A stretch of 64,000 nucleotides of DNA from NCBI GenBank assembly GCA_963383645.1, contig OY726573.1:21790345-21854344 (forward strand), given 5' to 3'. Under the pieces are notes generated by a model. The model did no database searches and was not told where the DNA came from. It was given only the letters and a program-made list of their open reading frames with translations. How positions within the stretch are numbered: position 1 is the stretch's first letter; every line of letters begins with the position of its first letter. The DNA is from Muscardinus avellanarius. Taxonomy: Eukaryota; Chordata; Mammalia; Rodentia; Gliridae. Shown here in pieces: positions 1-9,667 of the stretch. The position numbers and the translations under genes were made by a program.

Positions 1-63
1 AGTATAGTCTGGAGGTAGAAAGCTCCTGGGTTCTACTCCCAGTACCACCAAAAGAAAAAAAAA
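1..63 (+). mobile_element. B1-dID SINE, right half only (type B), cut by window start
   Basis: The ID-like half (GGAGGTAGAAAGC then CCCAGTACCACC) is followed by an A-rich tail. The left half lies outside the window. Confidence 0.85.
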
Positions 64-75
64 TCTTAGCTGAAA

Positions 76-215
76 GCCGGGCATGGTGGCACATGCTTGT
101 AATCCCAGCACTTGGGAGGCTGAGACTGGAGGATCGTGGTTCATGGCCAGCCTCCTCAGCTATTTAGTAAGGCCCTCTACAACTTAGTGAGACCTGTTTC
201 AAAATAAAGAATACA
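76..215 (+). mobile_element. B1-dID SINE, left half (type A)
   Basis: It starts GCCGGGCATGGTGG and runs to the linker AAAATAAAGAATA, where the next SINE begins. The right half is missing or merged with that of the following copy. Confidence 0.85.
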
Positions 216-424
216 GCCAGGCATGGTGGTACACACTTATAATCCCAGCATTTGGGAGGCTGAGACAGGAGGATCACAGTTTGAGGACAGCCTTAGCTAC
301 TTAGGCCTTCCGCAACTCAGTGAGACCCTGTTTCAAAATAAAGAATAAAAATAGGGCTGGGGGTGTAGCTCAGAGGTAGAATGCTTTTTGGTTCTATCCC
401 AGTACAGGGGGGAAAATTTTTTTT
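216..424 (+). mobile_element. B1-dID SINE, full (type A)
   Basis: Left half, linker and right half (GGGCTGGGGGTGTAGCTC) are all present. It begins exactly in the linker of the preceding copy, which suggests a linker insertion. Confidence 0.9.
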
Positions 425-426
425 TA

Positions 427-585
427 GCCAGGCGTGGTGTCACAGTCACAAACTTGTAATCCCAGTACTTAGGAGGCTGATGCAGGAGGATCACAGGTTT
501 GAGGACAGGCTCAGCAAATAGTGATTCTCAGCAACCTAGTAAGACCCTATTCAATCTCCAAGTCCAGAAAATACATAAATAACAG
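427..585 (+). mobile_element. B1-dID SINE, diverged left half
   Basis: It starts GCCAGGCGTGGTG. After GACCCTATT the match decays, and no ID-like half is recognisable. This is an older copy. Confidence 0.7.
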
Positions 586-667
586 AAATATTTGATGTTC
601 TGTAGTTTTAGTGACTTATTTAGGTTTGAATGTCCCCAACCCCAACCAATTTTGGAAAATCTTTTAG

Positions 668-850
668 TTTTTTTTTTTTTTTTTTTTTCTTCTGTTTTTT
701 TTCTTTTTTTTTAATTTTATTTTATTGGTGCACTGTATTCATACATCATAGTGGGATACAAACTTTTGTAGACATACATGCACACATCGCCCAGTCAGCC
801 CCCACCCGATCCCCACCCCATTCTCTCCCCATCCCTCCCTCCCATGCTTG
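668..850 (-). mobile_element. L1-like 3' end fragment, rodent lineage
   Basis: A T-rich start (a reversed poly-A) is followed by a stretch containing CATACATCATAGTGGGATAC. A related stretch occurs at 38649-38756. I infer the 3' region of a lineage-specific L1 from the poly-T start and the resemblance to squirrel L1 ends. Confidence 0.45.
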
Positions 851-1239
851 GCTTAGTGGTTGACATCTAGTATTATAGCAATTTATCCAAAGTTAAAAAT
901 GATAATCTCACATAACAGTTTCATTTGTCTGATACCAAGCTTTTGATGACTTAAAGATAACATTTCAATATTTCTTTTTGCTTTCTTTCTTACCAGAGAA
1001 TATTTTTTTCTTTTTTTTAGGTGAAACTATCATATATTTATTTTTCAGAAAAAAATCTATCCTGATATGGAATATGGACTCTAGATACCCAAAACAATCT
1101 CGAAGCAAAAACAAAGCTAGAAGATGTATATTTTCTGATTTCAAACCATATAAAGCTACAATAATTGAAACAGTGTAGTACTGTTCTAAAGGCAGATATA
1201 TAGACCATTGGAGTTAAATACAAGCCTAGAGCTAACTTC
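851..1239. other. AT-rich sequence, no feature recognised
   Basis: AT-rich intergenic or intronic DNA. The 61-77 codon ORFs here have no recognisable domain and sit in low-complexity sequence. Confidence 0.5.
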
Positions 1240-1751
1240 TTCCCTATATTGTCAAGTTATTTTTGACAAGGTTTCCACGAAGATTTGGTGGTGGAAATAA
1301 TAATCTTTTAACTAAATATTGTTGAAAAATAATAATTACATGGAAAAGAATAAAATTGGACCCTTACCTAATCCCACATACAAGTATTAACTCAAACTAG
1401 ATAAAAGACCTAAATATAAATCTTAAGACTATAAACTTTTAGGAGAAAATCTGGGTCATAAAACCTCACAACATTGAAATTGGCAGTGATTTCTTGGATA
1501 TGATTTCAATGGCACAGGCAACAGAAGAATATACAAACTCCCTAAAAAATAAAAGAAAATATTGTATATCCAAAGACAATGTAAACAGAGTTAAAAGTTA
1601 CTAATAGAATTGGATAAAATATTTCCAAATGCTATATCTGAAGGTATATTAATATTCCAACTAGAAATCCTAAAAATTAACAACAATAAAGGCAAACAAT
1701 ACAATTTAGAGATAGGTAAAAGACTAACATAAATAATGAATCTCCACAGAT
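1240..1751 (+). mobile_element. Old L1 fragment, ORF2 C-terminal region
   Basis: Translated piecewise, this resembles the ORF2 region downstream of the reverse transcriptase (the KLDPYL-type motif near 1347, then RPKTIKLL-like and later segments). Many frameshifts and stops make it a dead copy. It ends abruptly against the minus-strand L1 at about 1752. Confidence 0.75.
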
Positions 1752-3058
1752 AACCAATCTTAGTTGTCTGTTGGATGGAAACTCTTGTTTCTCTGGTTCT
1801 GGTGAGTGTTACCTATTTCTTCTTTGTAGTTAATCTCTTTGAGTATTTTCTCTAGCGCTGGTTTTGAAGACATAAATTCCTTCAGTTTCTGTTTGTCATG
1901 GAAGCTTCTTATTTCTCCATCTAATTTGATAGAAAGTTTTGCTGGATAGGAAATTTTTGGCTGGAAGTTGTTTTCTTTCAGAGTTTGGAATATGTTACTC
2001 CAAGCCCTTCTGGCTCTCATGACTTGGTTTGGGAAGTCTGGAGTGATTCTAATTGGTTTGCCTCTGAATGTCAGTTGGCCCTTTGTTTTTGTTGCCTTTA
2101 AGATTCTCTGCTTGGCTTCCACATTGGTCATTTTGACAATTATATGGCGTGGGGATCCTCTTCTCGGATCCTGTCTAAAGGGAGTTCTATAAGTTTCCTG
2201 GATCTGTGTATCAACCTCTTGCTCTATATTTGGAAAATTTTCTGCTATTACTTCCTTGAAGAGATTGTTGATCCCTTTGGTATCACTTTCTTTTCCCTCC
2301 TCTATTCCAATTATTCTTAGGTTAGCTCTCTTAAGATGGGCCCATATTTCTTCAATGTCAGATTCCTGCTGTTGGATATCTTTTTCTAGATTAGAAACTA
2401 TGCATTCATTTTTGGATTGCTCATCTTCTAAGAGCGAGATTCTGTTCTCCATGTGGTCTAATCGGTTGTTTGTGCTTTGAATTGAGGCCTTTACTTCATT
2501 AATTGCATCCTTTATCTCTTTTTGGCTCTCTCTGAGTTCTTTTCGAAGCACCTCTATTATTTCTACAGTTATTTTCCTGATTTGATCTTCTAGAAATCTC
2601 TGATTTTCTGTTTTATCAGGTTCTGATGTTGTGGGGTTGTGCACATTCATTACTTCAGTGTTATTCCTCTTTCCCATGATTTAGGAAGTTTGTGCCTTCT
2701 CTGGGTTCTTCCCTTGGGTCACTATGGCTTCACTTAAGGTGCTCTGGATCTCGAGTCTGTATTATCTCAGACCCTACTACTCCTTTACTGGGTTGTATCA
2801 CAGAGTCTCCGACCCAGGGAGTCGATAGAGGCTGCTTTAAACTATGGGGGGGTGCCAGGTTGCACGCTCTCCTATGGTGTGATATCTCTGCCACCACCAC
2901 TCCCTCACTGGGTCAAGTCCCAGGAGGCACAATACTGGGATTTCTCCTCTGTGGCCCGCAATTTGACTCACTGTTCTTGAGTACGTAGATGTAGTTGTAC
3001 TGGACTCGGTGAATTCACTGCTGCTGCCGCCGCTGGTGGCAATATGGCGCCTCTGCTA
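1752..3058 (-). mobile_element. L1 5' portion: 5'UTR plus intact ORF1
   Basis: On the minus strand a GC-richer leader (about 3058 down to 2678) precedes an open ORF1 and then stops just past the ORF1 stop codon. No ORF2, 3'UTR or poly-A follows; the sequence abuts an older + strand L1 tail to tail. This is not the usual 5' truncation of L1 copies: here the 3' part is lost. Confidence 0.8.
1760..2677 (-). CDS. LINE-1 ORF1 protein (RNA-binding chaperone), intact
   Basis: A 305-codon open frame with ATG at 2675-2677. L1 ORF1p coats L1 RNA as trimers in cytoplasmic particles and acts as a nucleic-acid chaperone during target-primed reverse transcription. In order: a basic, disordered N-terminus (residues 1-28), a heptad-rich coiled coil (about 30-112), an RRM-like domain starting near RANLRIIGIEEG (117-128) with the HIIVKM strand further on, and a basic C-terminal domain holding the FRGKPIRITPDF and MRARRAW segments. 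The length is slightly short of the roughly 340 residues of human ORF1p. No stop or frameshift is visible, so the insertion is fairly recent. With no ORF2 attached it could act only by supplying ORF1p. It is a transposon gene, not a host gene, and expression is unknown. Confidence 0.88.
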   Translation of the reverse strand: MGKRNNTEVMNVHNPTTSEPDKTENQRFLEDQIRKITVEIIEVLRKELRESQKEIKDAINEVKASIQSTNNRLDHMENRISLLEDEQSKNECIVSNLEKDIQQQESDIEEIWAHLKRANLRIIGIEEGKESDTKGINNLFKEVIAENFPNIEQEVDTQIQETYRTPFRQDPRRGSPRHIIVKMTNVEAKQRILKATKTKGQLTFRGKPIRITPDFPNQVMRARRAWSNIFQTLKENNFQPKISYPAKLSIKLDGEIRSFHDKQKLKEFMSSKPALEKILKEINYKEEIGNTHQNQRNKSFHPTDN

Positions 3059-3257
3059 GTTTTTTTTTTTTTTCTGAATCAGGAATTGAAACCAGGGGCT
3101 GTCTACCTCTGAGTCCTGTTTTTTATTCTTTATTTGAAACAGTCTCACTAAGTTCCTGAGGGCCTCAGTAAATAGCTGAGGCAGGCCACAAACCTGTGAT
3201 CCTCCTGTTTCAGCCTCCCAAGTACTGGGATTACAAGCTTGTGCCACCACACCCAGC
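3059..3257 (-). mobile_element. B1-dID SINE, full
   Basis: Poly-T, right half reversed, linker, then the reversed left half ending CACCACACCCAGC. It joins directly to the end of the L1 5'UTR. Confidence 0.85.
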
Positions 3258-3271
3258 CCTAGTATTGTGTC

Positions 3272-3475
3272 TTTTTTTTTTTTTTTTTAAATGAAACTCA
3301 AGGGCTTTCTACCTCCAGCTACACCCCCAGCCCTGTTTTTTATTCTTTATTTTGATGCAGGGTCTTACTGAGTTGCAAAGGGCCTCACTAAGTAGCTGAG
3401 GCTGTCCTTAAACCTCAATTCTCCCATCTCAGCCTCCTGTATGCTGGAATTATAAGCATGCCCCACCACGCCCAG
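3272..3475 (-). mobile_element. B1-dID SINE, full (type A)
   Basis: Flanked by an imperfect TSD, CTAGTATTGTGT at about 3259 and CTAGTATTCTGT at about 3476. Confidence 0.9.
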
Positions 3476-3537
3476 CTAGTATTCTGTTTTTGAAATGCAG
3501 CATCTGCCCATGCTTTTTTTTATTCCTTCTGTGACTC

Positions 3538-3626
3538 TTTTTTTCCTATGTATGTATGTATGTATTTATTTGTGGAATCCAGGGGCATTTTGCCTCTGAG
3601 CTACACCCTCTGACCTCGTTTTTTTC
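3538..3626 (-). mobile_element. B1-dID SINE, right half only
   Basis: A reversed ID half (GGAATCCAGGGGCATT, then CTGAGCTACACC) preceded by a short (GTAT)n tract. It is cut by the next SINE. Confidence 0.7.
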
Positions 3627-3629
3627 CCT

Positions 3630-3835
3630 CTCTCCTGTGGTACTGAGCATTGAATCCAGAGGTGTTGTACCTCCGAGCTACACCTCTAGCCCTATTTTTT
3701 ATTATTTATTTTGAAACAGGGTCTCACTAGGTGTAGAGGGCTTCACTAAGTAGCTGAGGCTGGCCATGAACCTGCAATCTTCCTGTTTCAGCACCCAGGT
3801 ACTCAGATTACAAGTGTGACCATCATGCCCGGCTC
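3630..3835 (-). mobile_element. B1-dID SINE, full (type A)
   Basis: Both halves are present and diverged (GTGGTACTGAGCATTGAA to CATGCCCGGCTC). Confidence 0.85.
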
Positions 3836-4013
3836 TCCCGTGACTCTTGACTAGACGTATGTTAGATTTCCTTTGTCTTTGATATATGTAAAACCTCTTT
3901 CATTTCTCTGAATCTTCTTTTGCATTATGTTCCAGATCATTTCTTCAGCTCTTTTTTTCGTTCATCAAACCTTCCTTCAACTATACTAATCCTCTGTTAA
4001 ATTTGCTCCATTA

Positions 4014-4230
4014 TGCAGGAGTGGTGGCGCACGCTTGTAAATCCCAGCATTCGGGAGGCTGAGACCTGGAGGATCGCAATTCGCAGACAGCCTCAGCTAC
4101 TTAGTGAGGCCTCTGCAACTCAGTGAGACCCGGTTTCAAAATAAAGAATAAAAAAATAGGGCAGGGGGTGTGGCTCGGAGGTCAAATGCCCCTGGGTTCC
4201 ACCCCCAGACCCACAATAAAAAAAAAAAAA
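4014..4230 (+). mobile_element. B1-dID SINE, full (type D)
   Basis: Carries the type D right half (GGGCAGGGGGTGTGGC, ending CCAGACCCACA) and an A tail. TSD ATTTGCTCCATTA at 4000-4012 and again at 4230-4242. Confidence 0.93.
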
Positions 4231-4269
4231 TTTGCTCCATTAAGGTTTTGGGGTTTTTGTTTTGATTTG

Positions 4270-4469
4270 TGTTGCTGGGGGCAGAACCCATGGTCATTCT
4301 ACCTTTGAGCTACGCCTCCAGCCTCATTTTATTATTTTATTTGAAAACAGAGTCTCATTAAATTGTAGCGGGTCTCACTAAATTTCTGAGGCTGGTTAAG
4401 AACCTGAGATCCTCCTGTCTCAGCTTCCCAAGTTCTAGGATTACCCGTATGTGCAACCACACCTGGCTC
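4270..4469 (-). mobile_element. B1-dID SINE, full (diverged)
   Basis: Reversed right half GCAGAACCCATGGTCATTC, linker, reversed left half ending CACACCTGGCTCC. Confidence 0.82.
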
Positions 4470-4480
4470 CATTGAGATTT

Positions 4481-4700
4481 GTTTTGTTTTGTTTTGGTTT
4501 TGTGGTACTGCGGATGGAACTCGGGCATCCTACCTCCGAGCTACACCCCCAGACCTATTTTTTATTCTTTATTTTGGAAAAAGGTCTCACTGAGTTGCAG
4601 AGGGCCTCACTAAGAAGCTCAGGCTATCTGCGAAGCTGGATCCTCCTGTCTCAGCCTCCCGAATGCTGGGGTTACAAGTGTGCGCCACCACAACCTGGCT
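4481..4700 (-). mobile_element. B1-dID SINE, full (type A)
   Basis: TSD CTCCATTGAGATTT at 4467-4480 and 4701-4714, a clean 14-base match. Confidence 0.93.
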
Positions 4701-4714
4701 CTCCATTGAGATTT

Positions 4715-4802
4715 TATTTTATTTTTGCAGTACTGTGGCTGAAACCCACTCTTGTCTGAGTGTCCCAAGTATAGGGTTACGGGTATGTGCTACCACCTTG
4801 GG
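4715..4802 (-). mobile_element. B1-dID SINE, internally deleted
   Basis: The start of the reversed right half (GCAGTACTGTGGCTGAAACC) is fused to the end of the reversed left half (CAAGTATAGGGTTACG). Confidence 0.6.
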
Positions 4803-4837
4803 TTTATTTCTTACTTCTTTTCTTCTCCTCCTCCTCC

Positions 4838-5232
4838 TTTTTTTTTTTTTTTTTGTACCTCCAGTTAAGCCCAAGGGTATTCTACCTTAGAACTATAGCC
4901 CCAGCCCTATTTATTACTTTATTTCTTTTTTTATTTTGCGGGTCTGGGGATGGAACCCAGAGTCATTCAACTTCTGAGCTACACCCCCTGCCCTATTTTT
5001 TATTCTTTATTTTGAAACAGGGTCTCACTAAGTTGCAAAGGGCCTGAGTAGCTGAGACTGTCCACAAACCATGATCCTCCAGTCTCAGCCTCCTGAATGC
5101 TGGGATTACAAGCGTGCACCGGGCTTTATTTTTTATTTTGAAACATGGTCTCACTAAGTTTCTGAGGCTGCAATGCTTCTGTTTTAGCCTCCCAAGTACT
5201 AAAATTATAGGCATGTACCACCATGTCCATGT
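4838..5232 (-). mobile_element. B1-dID SINE host split by another SINE
   Basis: Right half at 4838-4926, left half at 5127-5232. A complete type D copy sits in its linker. Confidence 0.8.
4928..5126 (-). mobile_element. B1-dID SINE, full (type D), nested
   Basis: Starts GCGGGTCTGGGGATGG and ends at GCGTGCACCGGGC. It was inserted into the linker of the 4838-5232 copy, same strand. Confidence 0.9.
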
Positions 5233-5283
5233 TATTTTTTAGAAAATATTTTAACACAGCTGTTTAGAGACTCTATAATTTGA

Positions 5284-5499
5284 TTATTTGTGTCTGTGTG
5301 TGGTACTGGGAGGGGAATCGAGGGGCTTTCTACCTCTGGGCTATACTTCCAGACCTATTTTATACTTTATTTGGAAACAGGGTCTCACTCAAGTGCTGAG
5401 AGCCTCACTAAGTAGCTGAGGCTGGCTTCGAACGTGTGCGATCCTTCTGTCCCAGCCTCCCAAGCGCAGGGATTACAAGCGTGTGCCACCACGCCCATC
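5284..5499 (-). mobile_element. B1-dID SINE, full (type B)
   Basis: A 21-base TSD (TTTAGAGACTCTATAATTTG plus A) lies at 5263-5283 and 5500-5520 without mismatch, so the insertion is young. Confidence 0.95.
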
Positions 5500-5740
5500 T
5501 TTAGAGACTCTATAATTTGAAACACTATGCTTTGAATGTAGCTTTGTGGGACCCCAGGTTTATGGCAGACATCTTTTTTTTTTAATTGGTTCTACTCATG
5601 AAGTCTAGAAACCAAAGCTCAGATTTGTTAGGTAGCAAATGTTTTAGGATCAAGCCTGGCTATATTCCCTATTTACTTTTACTCAGTTCCTAGATAGAGG
5701 ATTCCTTTTTATTGTGCTATTATTGTGGTAACTCATCAGT

Positions 5741-6190
5741 TTTTTTGTTTTTTTTTTCTCCTTTGAATACTGGGTATTGAACTCAGGCATGTTCTACCTC
5801 CAAGCTACACCCTTAGTCCTATTTTTCTTTTTTTCTTGTGGTCCTGGGGATGGGACCTAGGGGCCTCTACCTCCAGGCTACACCCCCGACCTATTTTATA
5901 TTTTATTTGGAAACAGGGTCTCACTAAGTTGCTGAGCACTTCACTAAGCAGCTGAGGCTGGCTTCGAACCTATGCGATCCTCCTGTCTCAGCCTCCCAAG
6001 TACTGGGGTTACAAGCGTGCACCACCAAGCCTGGCCTTAGTCCTATTTTTTATTCTTTATTTTGAAACAGTGTCTTACTAAGTTCTTGAGGGCCCAAGTA
6101 CCTGGGGCTGGCCAGGAACCTGCAATCCTCTTGTCTCAGCCTCCTAAGTATTGGGGGATTATAAGCTGCAACTGTGTGTCACAGCTTTTC
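5741..6190 (-). mobile_element. B1-dID SINE host split by another SINE
   Basis: Right half at 5741-5830, left half at 6036-6190. The linker-side text CTTAGTCCTATTTTT occurs on both sides of the insert as its TSD. Confidence 0.85.
5833..6035 (-). mobile_element. B1-dID SINE, full (type B), nested
   Basis: Complete copy (GTGGTCCTGGGGATGGGACC to CACCAAGCCTGGC) lying in the linker of the 5741-6190 copy. Confidence 0.9.
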
Positions 6191-6214
6191 ATCAGCACTT
6201 TCTAGAAAGTTTTT

Positions 6215-6430
6215 TTTGTGTATATGTGTGTTTTTGTTTTTTGTTTATTTTGATACCGAGGATTGAACCCAGGGCCATTTTACTTCCGAGCTACACCCCT
6301 ACCCCTATTTTTTATTCTTTATTTTGAAACAGGGCCTCAGTAAGTAGCTGAGGCTGTCCATGAACTGCTATTCTCCTGTCTCAGCCTCCCAAATGCTGGG
6401 ATTACAAGAGTGTGCCACCACACCTGGCAT
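6215..6430 (-). mobile_element. B1-dID SINE, full (type A)
   Basis: T/TG-rich tail, right half, linker and left half ending CACCACACCTGGC. Confidence 0.87.
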
Positions 6431-6540
6431 TAGAAAGATTTTCAAAATACTTTTTTCAGAATAATTAGTTGTTTCATTGAGAGAATGAATCTTGGTGTCT
6501 AGTCTGCCTGCCATATGACTAGTGAAAATGCTTTAATTTC

Positions 6541-6752
6541 GCCAGGTGTGGTGGCGCATGCTTGTAATCCCCCACTTGGGAGGCTGAGACAGGAGGAAAG
6601 CACAGGTTCGAAGCCAGCCTCAGCTACTTAGTGAGGTTCTCAGTAACTTAGTGAGACCCTATTTCCCTATAAAATATAAAATAGGTCTGGGAGTATAGCC
6701 CGGAGGTAGAAGGCCCCTGGTTCCATCCCCAGTACCACAAAAAAAAAAAAAA
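6541..6752 (+). mobile_element. B1-dID SINE, full (type B)
   Basis: Carries an intact Pol III B-box match, GGTTCGAAGCC, at 6605-6615. TSD GCTTTAATTTC at 6530-6540 and 6753-6763. Confidence 0.95.
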
Positions 6753-6763
6753 GCTTTAATTTC

Positions 6764-8022
6764 TTTTTACTTATTGCTGTTGATTGTAAGCTTTTCTATT
6801 TTCTCAGCTTTGTCTGTAAGCTGTGTCACCTCACCACTCATATCCAGGGTGACAAGGGTATGTTGGTTGTTCTTCCAAAGAGTAGCTTCTTTTCCAATTC
6901 CTGTCATTTACATCCTTGTCATGGCAAATGGTGTTATTGAGCTCCTTTTTTTTTTTTTTTTTCAGTGTTTTTTCTTCCAGAGGTGTTGAGTGTTTAGAAT
7001 CCTTACTTAGAGGGCTGATTCAGCTGGGTAGGGAAGAAAGGTAGGGGAAAGAGGAGAGGAAAGCCTTTGATAGAAACTATTGCCCAAAGAGTGTATGCTA
7101 AAGATCTAAAACAAAAGTGCTTTCCCTTTCCAGATATAACATATCTGAACCCTGTTGGCCCATAAAGTGCTTTCCATTAGTCAGGATACTCTGGGCTGTT
7201 CTTGACTGCTGCTGTTCTTAGAGTTGTTTGGTTGCTTGCATGCCTCAGTCTTATTCTCAGAAGGTACACTCTCATATATTTTGGAATATATTTGCAGTAA
7301 TTGGGCCTTTTCTACTTTGATTACCCCTCTCCTCAGATATGAGACTTCCATCTTGAAGCTTATGCTCAGAAAACACCCACGTGATCCCTTGCCCCGAGTG
7401 CCAACAGCAGATGCAAAAATTGACACGCTGTAGGGAATTTCCAACTGCTGGGCAGGTTTCTGAAACCCTGACACGTGCTGTTCACACTTTGGCTTCTGAG
7501 GCAAGGATCAGTGGTTGAAAGAAGGGAGGAGCTGGTAGGCTGGAAAGGGAAAGCTCTCATAATGCCTGCCCAGGGCTAAAGCCATATCAGCTTTCTTCCT
7601 CTCTTCTCCAGCTGGCGTTGGTAGGGTAGAGTAAATCACCATAGAGTGGTTATGAGCCAAACTCACTGGGGACTTCTGTGCAGGCACATCTGTGACGTTA
7701 CCCTGTTATCACTGTCTGTTCTGCATAACCTCTTTTCCCCTCTCCCCTGAGAGAGGGTGATGCCCAGAACTCATGTCAGGGCAGTGAGCAGAGGGAAATG
7801 TTTGGTAATCGTCATTTTGAGATGCCTGCTAAGAGCACATGCTCAGGCCATTGTCACACTTTTCAAAATTCTTCATTGGAAGAGTGATACCCTCTTTGCA
7901 TACATGGCTTGAATGCCTTTTGTGGATAGTACGTCTTTGTAAACTGGGAAAAAGACAGCCCAGAAAGCCTTGAAACTCCTTTCTGCATCCTGAATAGCAG
8001 TGATTCTTTTTAAAAACATCAA
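6764..8022. other. SINE-free unique sequence
   Basis: About 1.26 kb without recognisable repeats except a T run near 6945-6962. The ORFs at 7181-7504, 7224-7433 and 7829-8110 show no domain and no splice framing that I can defend. Confidence 0.5.
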
Positions 8023-8221
8023 ACCAGGATTGCTGGCATGTACCTGTAATCCCAGTACTTGGGAGGCTGAAACAGGAAAGGTGTTGCACGTTGGAGGTCA
8101 CTTTTGGCAACTTATAAGACCCTGTTTCAAAATAAAAAATAAAATAGGGCTAGGGGTTTACCTCAGTGATTCAGTGTCCCTGGGTTCAATCCCCAGTACC
8201 ATATATAAACAAACAAACAAA
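8023..8221 (+). mobile_element. B1-dID SINE, older copy
   Basis: Recognisable from CTGTAATCCCAGTACTTGGG through GGTTCAATCCCCAGTACC, with an (AAAC)n tail. Confidence 0.8.
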
Positions 8222-8551
8222 TATCACATCATGTCATTCAAAATTTTCACTGACTTCCCATTTTACTCAGAGTATAAGCTGCAGTGTTTTCAAGGCCTTG
8301 CTGTATGGGCTTTTCCTTCCACCCTAGTGTTATGTCTCTGGCCACGTTTACTGCTCTTTTCCCTTTGCCTTACTATGCTTCAGCAATACTGGCCTTCTTT
8401 CAGGTTCATGGATAAATGAGGACTCTCCTACCTTTGACCTTTCGCATTAGCTATTTCTCCATTTGGAATGTTCCATGTTCAACTACCCAATAGTGAATGC
8501 CTTACCTCCTGTAATCTTCCCAGTATTACCTTCATCAGGCCTACCCCACTC

Positions 8552-8557
<6 letters not shown>
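8222..8557. other. Unique sequence, no feature recognised
   Basis: T/C-rich intronic-type sequence. Nothing identifiable. Confidence 0.45.
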
Positions 8558-8583
<26 letters not shown>

Positions 8584-8761
8584 GTGGGTCTGGGGATGGA
8601 AGCTAGGGGGATTTGACCTCCGAGTTATACCCCCGTCCTATTTTTATTCTTTATTTTTGAAACACCCTCACTAAGTAACTGAGGCTGTCTGCGAACCACT
8701 ATCCTCTGGTCTCAACCTCCCAAATGCTGGGATTACAAGTGTGCGCCATCACGCCCAGCTC
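8558..8761 (-). mobile_element. B1-dID SINE, full (type D)
   Basis: A T run of about 26, then GTGGGTCTGGGGATGG and a left half ending ATCACGCCCAGCTC. Confidence 0.92.
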
Positions 8762-8915
8762 CCCGCTCATTTCATTTAATACTGCTGTACTCTCTTCTCC
8801 TGTCCTGCAATCTTGATTTTCCTATTCACTTGCTTTCTAAATTCTGGGCAATTTACTGCTTACTATACACATGTTTATTACTTCTTGCTGTCTCTTTTCT
8901 GCAAGCATGTAAGTT

Positions 8916-9007
8916 CTCTGAGGCTAGAAGTGTGGCTCATTGGTAGAACACTTGCCTGGCATGTGTGACGCCCTGGACTCCATCCCTAGCACTACACAAA
9001 TAAAAAG
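8916..9007 (+). mobile_element. ID element (lone tRNA-derived SINE)
   Basis: GTGTGGCTCATTGGTAGAAC, then CTTGCCTGGCATGTGTG and an A-rich end. This is the ancestral rodent ID layout, not the right half of B1-dID. Confidence 0.8.
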
Positions 9008-9082
9008 GTGGGTTGAGGAGAAGAAGGGAAGGAAAGGAAAGTTCCCCTGCAGATACTTTTGACCTGGCTTGTTTACTAGAGC

Positions 9083-9125
9083 ATTATTATTATTATCATC
9101 ATCATCATTATTATATTACTACTAC

Positions 9126-9170
<45 letters not shown>
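9083..9170. repeat. (ATT/ATC)n then (GT)n microsatellite
   Basis: A trinucleotide tract at 9083-9125 runs into about 21 GT units. It abuts the tail of the next minus-strand SINE. Confidence 0.95.
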
Positions 9171-9363
9171 TACTGGGGGGTGGAACCCAGGGGCTTTCTA
9201 CCTTTGGGCTACACCCCAGACCTATTTTATAATTTATTTGGAAACAGGGTCTCACTAAGTTGCAAAGGGCCTCATTAAGTAGAGGGGGCTCTCTTCAAAT
9301 TATGATCCTTCTGTCTCAGCCTCCCAAATGCTGTGATTACAGGTGTGCACCACCACGCCTGCC
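9171..9363 (-). mobile_element. B1-dID SINE, full
   Basis: Right half begins ACTGGGGGGTGGAACCC and the left half ends CACCACGCCTGCC. Its tail side is the GT tract. Confidence 0.87.
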
Positions 9364-9383
9364 TTGTGTGTGTGTTTTCACTG

Positions 9384-9521
9384 GGCACTAAGGATTGAAC
9401 CCAGAGATGTTCTACCACTAAGCTACATCTACAGCCCTTTTTTTGAGACAGGGTCTTGCTAAATTGCTTAGGCTGGGCTTAAAGTGTATTAGGACTACAG
9501 GTATGTACTACTGTACCCAGT
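9384..9521 (-). mobile_element. Old B1-dID SINE, shortened
   Basis: ID half with CTACCACTAAGCTACATC, then a contracted left half. The ID part is closer to the ancestral form (CACTAAGCTACA), so it is older. Confidence 0.7.
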
Positions 9522-9623
9522 TCAGTATCTTTGGGGCTCTGGAAAGAAAATTTCTTTAGAACAGCAAAAATTCTGTCCTTTCTGGTTTCTTAGATCTTTC
9601 GTCTTTTTCTTTTTTCTTTTTTA

Positions 9624-9624
<1 letters not shown>

Positions 9625-9666
<42 letters not shown>
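9625..9666. repeat. (TG)21 microsatellite
   Basis: A pure TG tract at the tail of the following minus-strand SINE. Confidence 0.95.

Positions 9667-9667
<1 letters not shown>

Noticed and set aside
630..863. 77-codon ORF rich in phenylalanine
   Set aside because: Its bulk is translated poly-T plus an L1-like fragment. No domain.
1240..3058. Twin-priming (5' inversion) L1
   Set aside because: Twin priming brings 5' sides together. Here the 3' sides of the two pieces meet, and the two pieces differ in age.
9013..9278. ORFs with CVCVCVCV runs (also at 14969, 23782, 34474)
   Set aside because: Translations of (TG)n microsatellites joined to SINE sequence.
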